Shown one piece after another: positions 6,474-7,193 of a stretch of 7,193 nt of DNA. The stretch lies in the NCBI GenBank assembly GCA_002479645.1, contig DLOO01000009.1, positions 6,640 to 13,832 of the forward strand, given 5' to 3'. The notes under the pieces are model-generated. The model saw only the letters and a list, made by a program, of their open reading frames with translations. It was not told where the DNA came from and made no database searches. This DNA is from Lachnoclostridium sp. UBA7482. Lineage in GTDB: Bacteria > Bacillota > Clostridia > Lachnospirales > Lachnospiraceae. The translations under genes were made by a program, and so were the position numbers. Every line of letters begins with the position of its first letter. Position 1 is the stretch's first letter.

Positions 6474-6479
6474 ATATCT

Positions 6480-7193
6480 ATGGCATTTGAAAGCTTATCG
6501 GATAAATTACAAAATGTATTTAAGAACCTTCGCGGTAAGGGACGCCTTTCCGAGAGCGATGTAAAGGAAGCGCTCCGTGAGGTTAAGCTTGCACTCTTGG
6601 AAGCCGATGTTAACTTCAAGGTGGTTAAGCAGTTTGTTTCTTCCGTTCAGGAGCGCGCAATCGGTCAGGATGTACTGACCAGCCTGACTCCCGGTCAGAC
6701 GGTTATCAAGATTGTTAACGAAGAGATGATTCGTCTGATGGGTTCCGAAACAACGGAAGTTGCCTTTGCAAACGGCATTACCGTCATTATGATGTGCGGA
6801 CTCCAGGGCGCCGGTAAAACGACTACCGCGGCAAAGCTTGCGGGCAAGTGGAAGGCAGCGGGAAGAAAGCCGTTATTGGTAGCCTGTGATATTTATCGTC
6901 CGGCTGCAATCGAGCAGTTGAAGGTGAACGGCGGGAAGCAGGGCGTTCCCGTATTTGCCATGGGAACCGGTCACAGTCCGGTCAACATTGCAAAGGCGGC
7001 GCTTGAACATGCCAGGAAGGAAGGCTTCAATGTAGTGATTCTCGATACCGCAGGTCGTCTGCAGATTGATGAAGAGCTCATGCAGGAGCTTCAGGATATC
7101 AAGGAAACCGTCGAGGTTCATAATACGATTTTGACGGTCGATTCCATGACCGGTCAGGATGTTCTCAATGTGGCAACAGCCTTTGATCGGAAG
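6480..7193 (+). CDS. ffh: Signal recognition particle GTPase Ffh (3' end missing)
   Basis: Ffh is the protein subunit of the bacterial SRP. With 4.5S/6S RNA it binds signal sequences of nascent membrane proteins and, through GTP-dependent pairing with FtsY, delivers ribosomes to SecYEG. The window has the first 238 codons, still open at its last base; a full Ffh is about 440-450 residues, so part of the G domain and the whole methionine-rich M domain lie to the right. The N domain (MAFESLSDKL, LREVKLALLEADVNF) covers about 1-95. The G domain shows the P-loop GLQGAGKTTT (107-116), the DIYRPAA insertion-box start (137-143), DTAGRL (189-194) and VDSMTGQDVLN (220-230). The TKxD guanine-specificity motif has not yet been reached. 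It follows ylxM by 6 bases and shares its promoter. Identification is certain. Confidence 0.97.
   Translation, partial: MAFESLSDKLQNVFKNLRGKGRLSESDVKEALREVKLALLEADVNFKVVKQFVSSVQERAIGQDVLTSLTPGQTVIKIVNEEMIRLMGSETTEVAFANGITVIMMCGLQGAGKTTTAAKLAGKWKAAGRKPLLVACDIYRPAAIEQLKVNGGKQGVPVFAMGTGHSPVNIAKAALEHARKEGFNVVILDTAGRLQIDEELMQELQDIKETVEVHNTILTVDSMTGQDVLNVATAFDRK

Overview
The window is a compact, gene-dense, plus-strand stretch of chromosome from a Gram-positive anaerobe of the Clostridia, most likely a member of the Lachnospiraceae. Three things point there: strong GGAGG-type ribosome binding sites a few bases upstream of most starts, the ylxM-ffh gene pair typical of Bacillota, and the flavour of the ThyA, FolA and YlxM proteins (for example a ThyA with a PCAY active site and a FolA with LLVSIPAD). 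This placement is from recalled family resemblance, not from a search. Base composition looks roughly balanced. No tRNA, rRNA, CRISPR array, insertion sequence or phage gene is visible.

Positions 2-5946 hold six genes in a row with gaps of only 4 to 12 bases, which looks like one transcription unit whose promoter lies upstream of the window: the C-terminal two thirds of the ribosome-associated GTPase HflX, thymidylate synthase (thyA), dihydrofolate reductase (folA), a stand-alone ABC-type ATPase, a GH36 alpha-galactosidase, and a SpoU/TrmH-family RNA methyltransferase. ThyA and FolA work as a pair: ThyA oxidises methylenetetrahydrofolate to dihydrofolate while making dTMP, and FolA regenerates tetrahydrofolate. 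The other members are not linked to them by pathway. The ABC ATPase has no permease beside it, and the galactosidase has no sugar transporter or regulator beside it.

Positions 5947-6065 are the only real intergenic gap. It carries a near-consensus sigma-A promoter (TTGACT, 17 bases, TATACT) and a good ribosome binding site. It starts a second unit, ylxM-ffh, encoding the small helix-turn-helix partner of the signal recognition particle and the SRP GTPase Ffh; ffh runs off the right edge after 238 codons. I see no convincing GC-rich terminator hairpin in the gap.

The most unusual item is the ABC ATPase at 2215-2949. Its first ~150 residues read like a LolD/MacB-type ATPase that serves a separate permease, while everything after the LSGGQKQR signature reads like the nucleotide-binding end of an MsbA-type multidrug exporter. 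This looks like a fusion of two ABC genes at their shared signature motif, with loss of whatever lay between them (or an assembly join). The rest of the window is ordinary housekeeping DNA, and I did not find a new multi-gene system.
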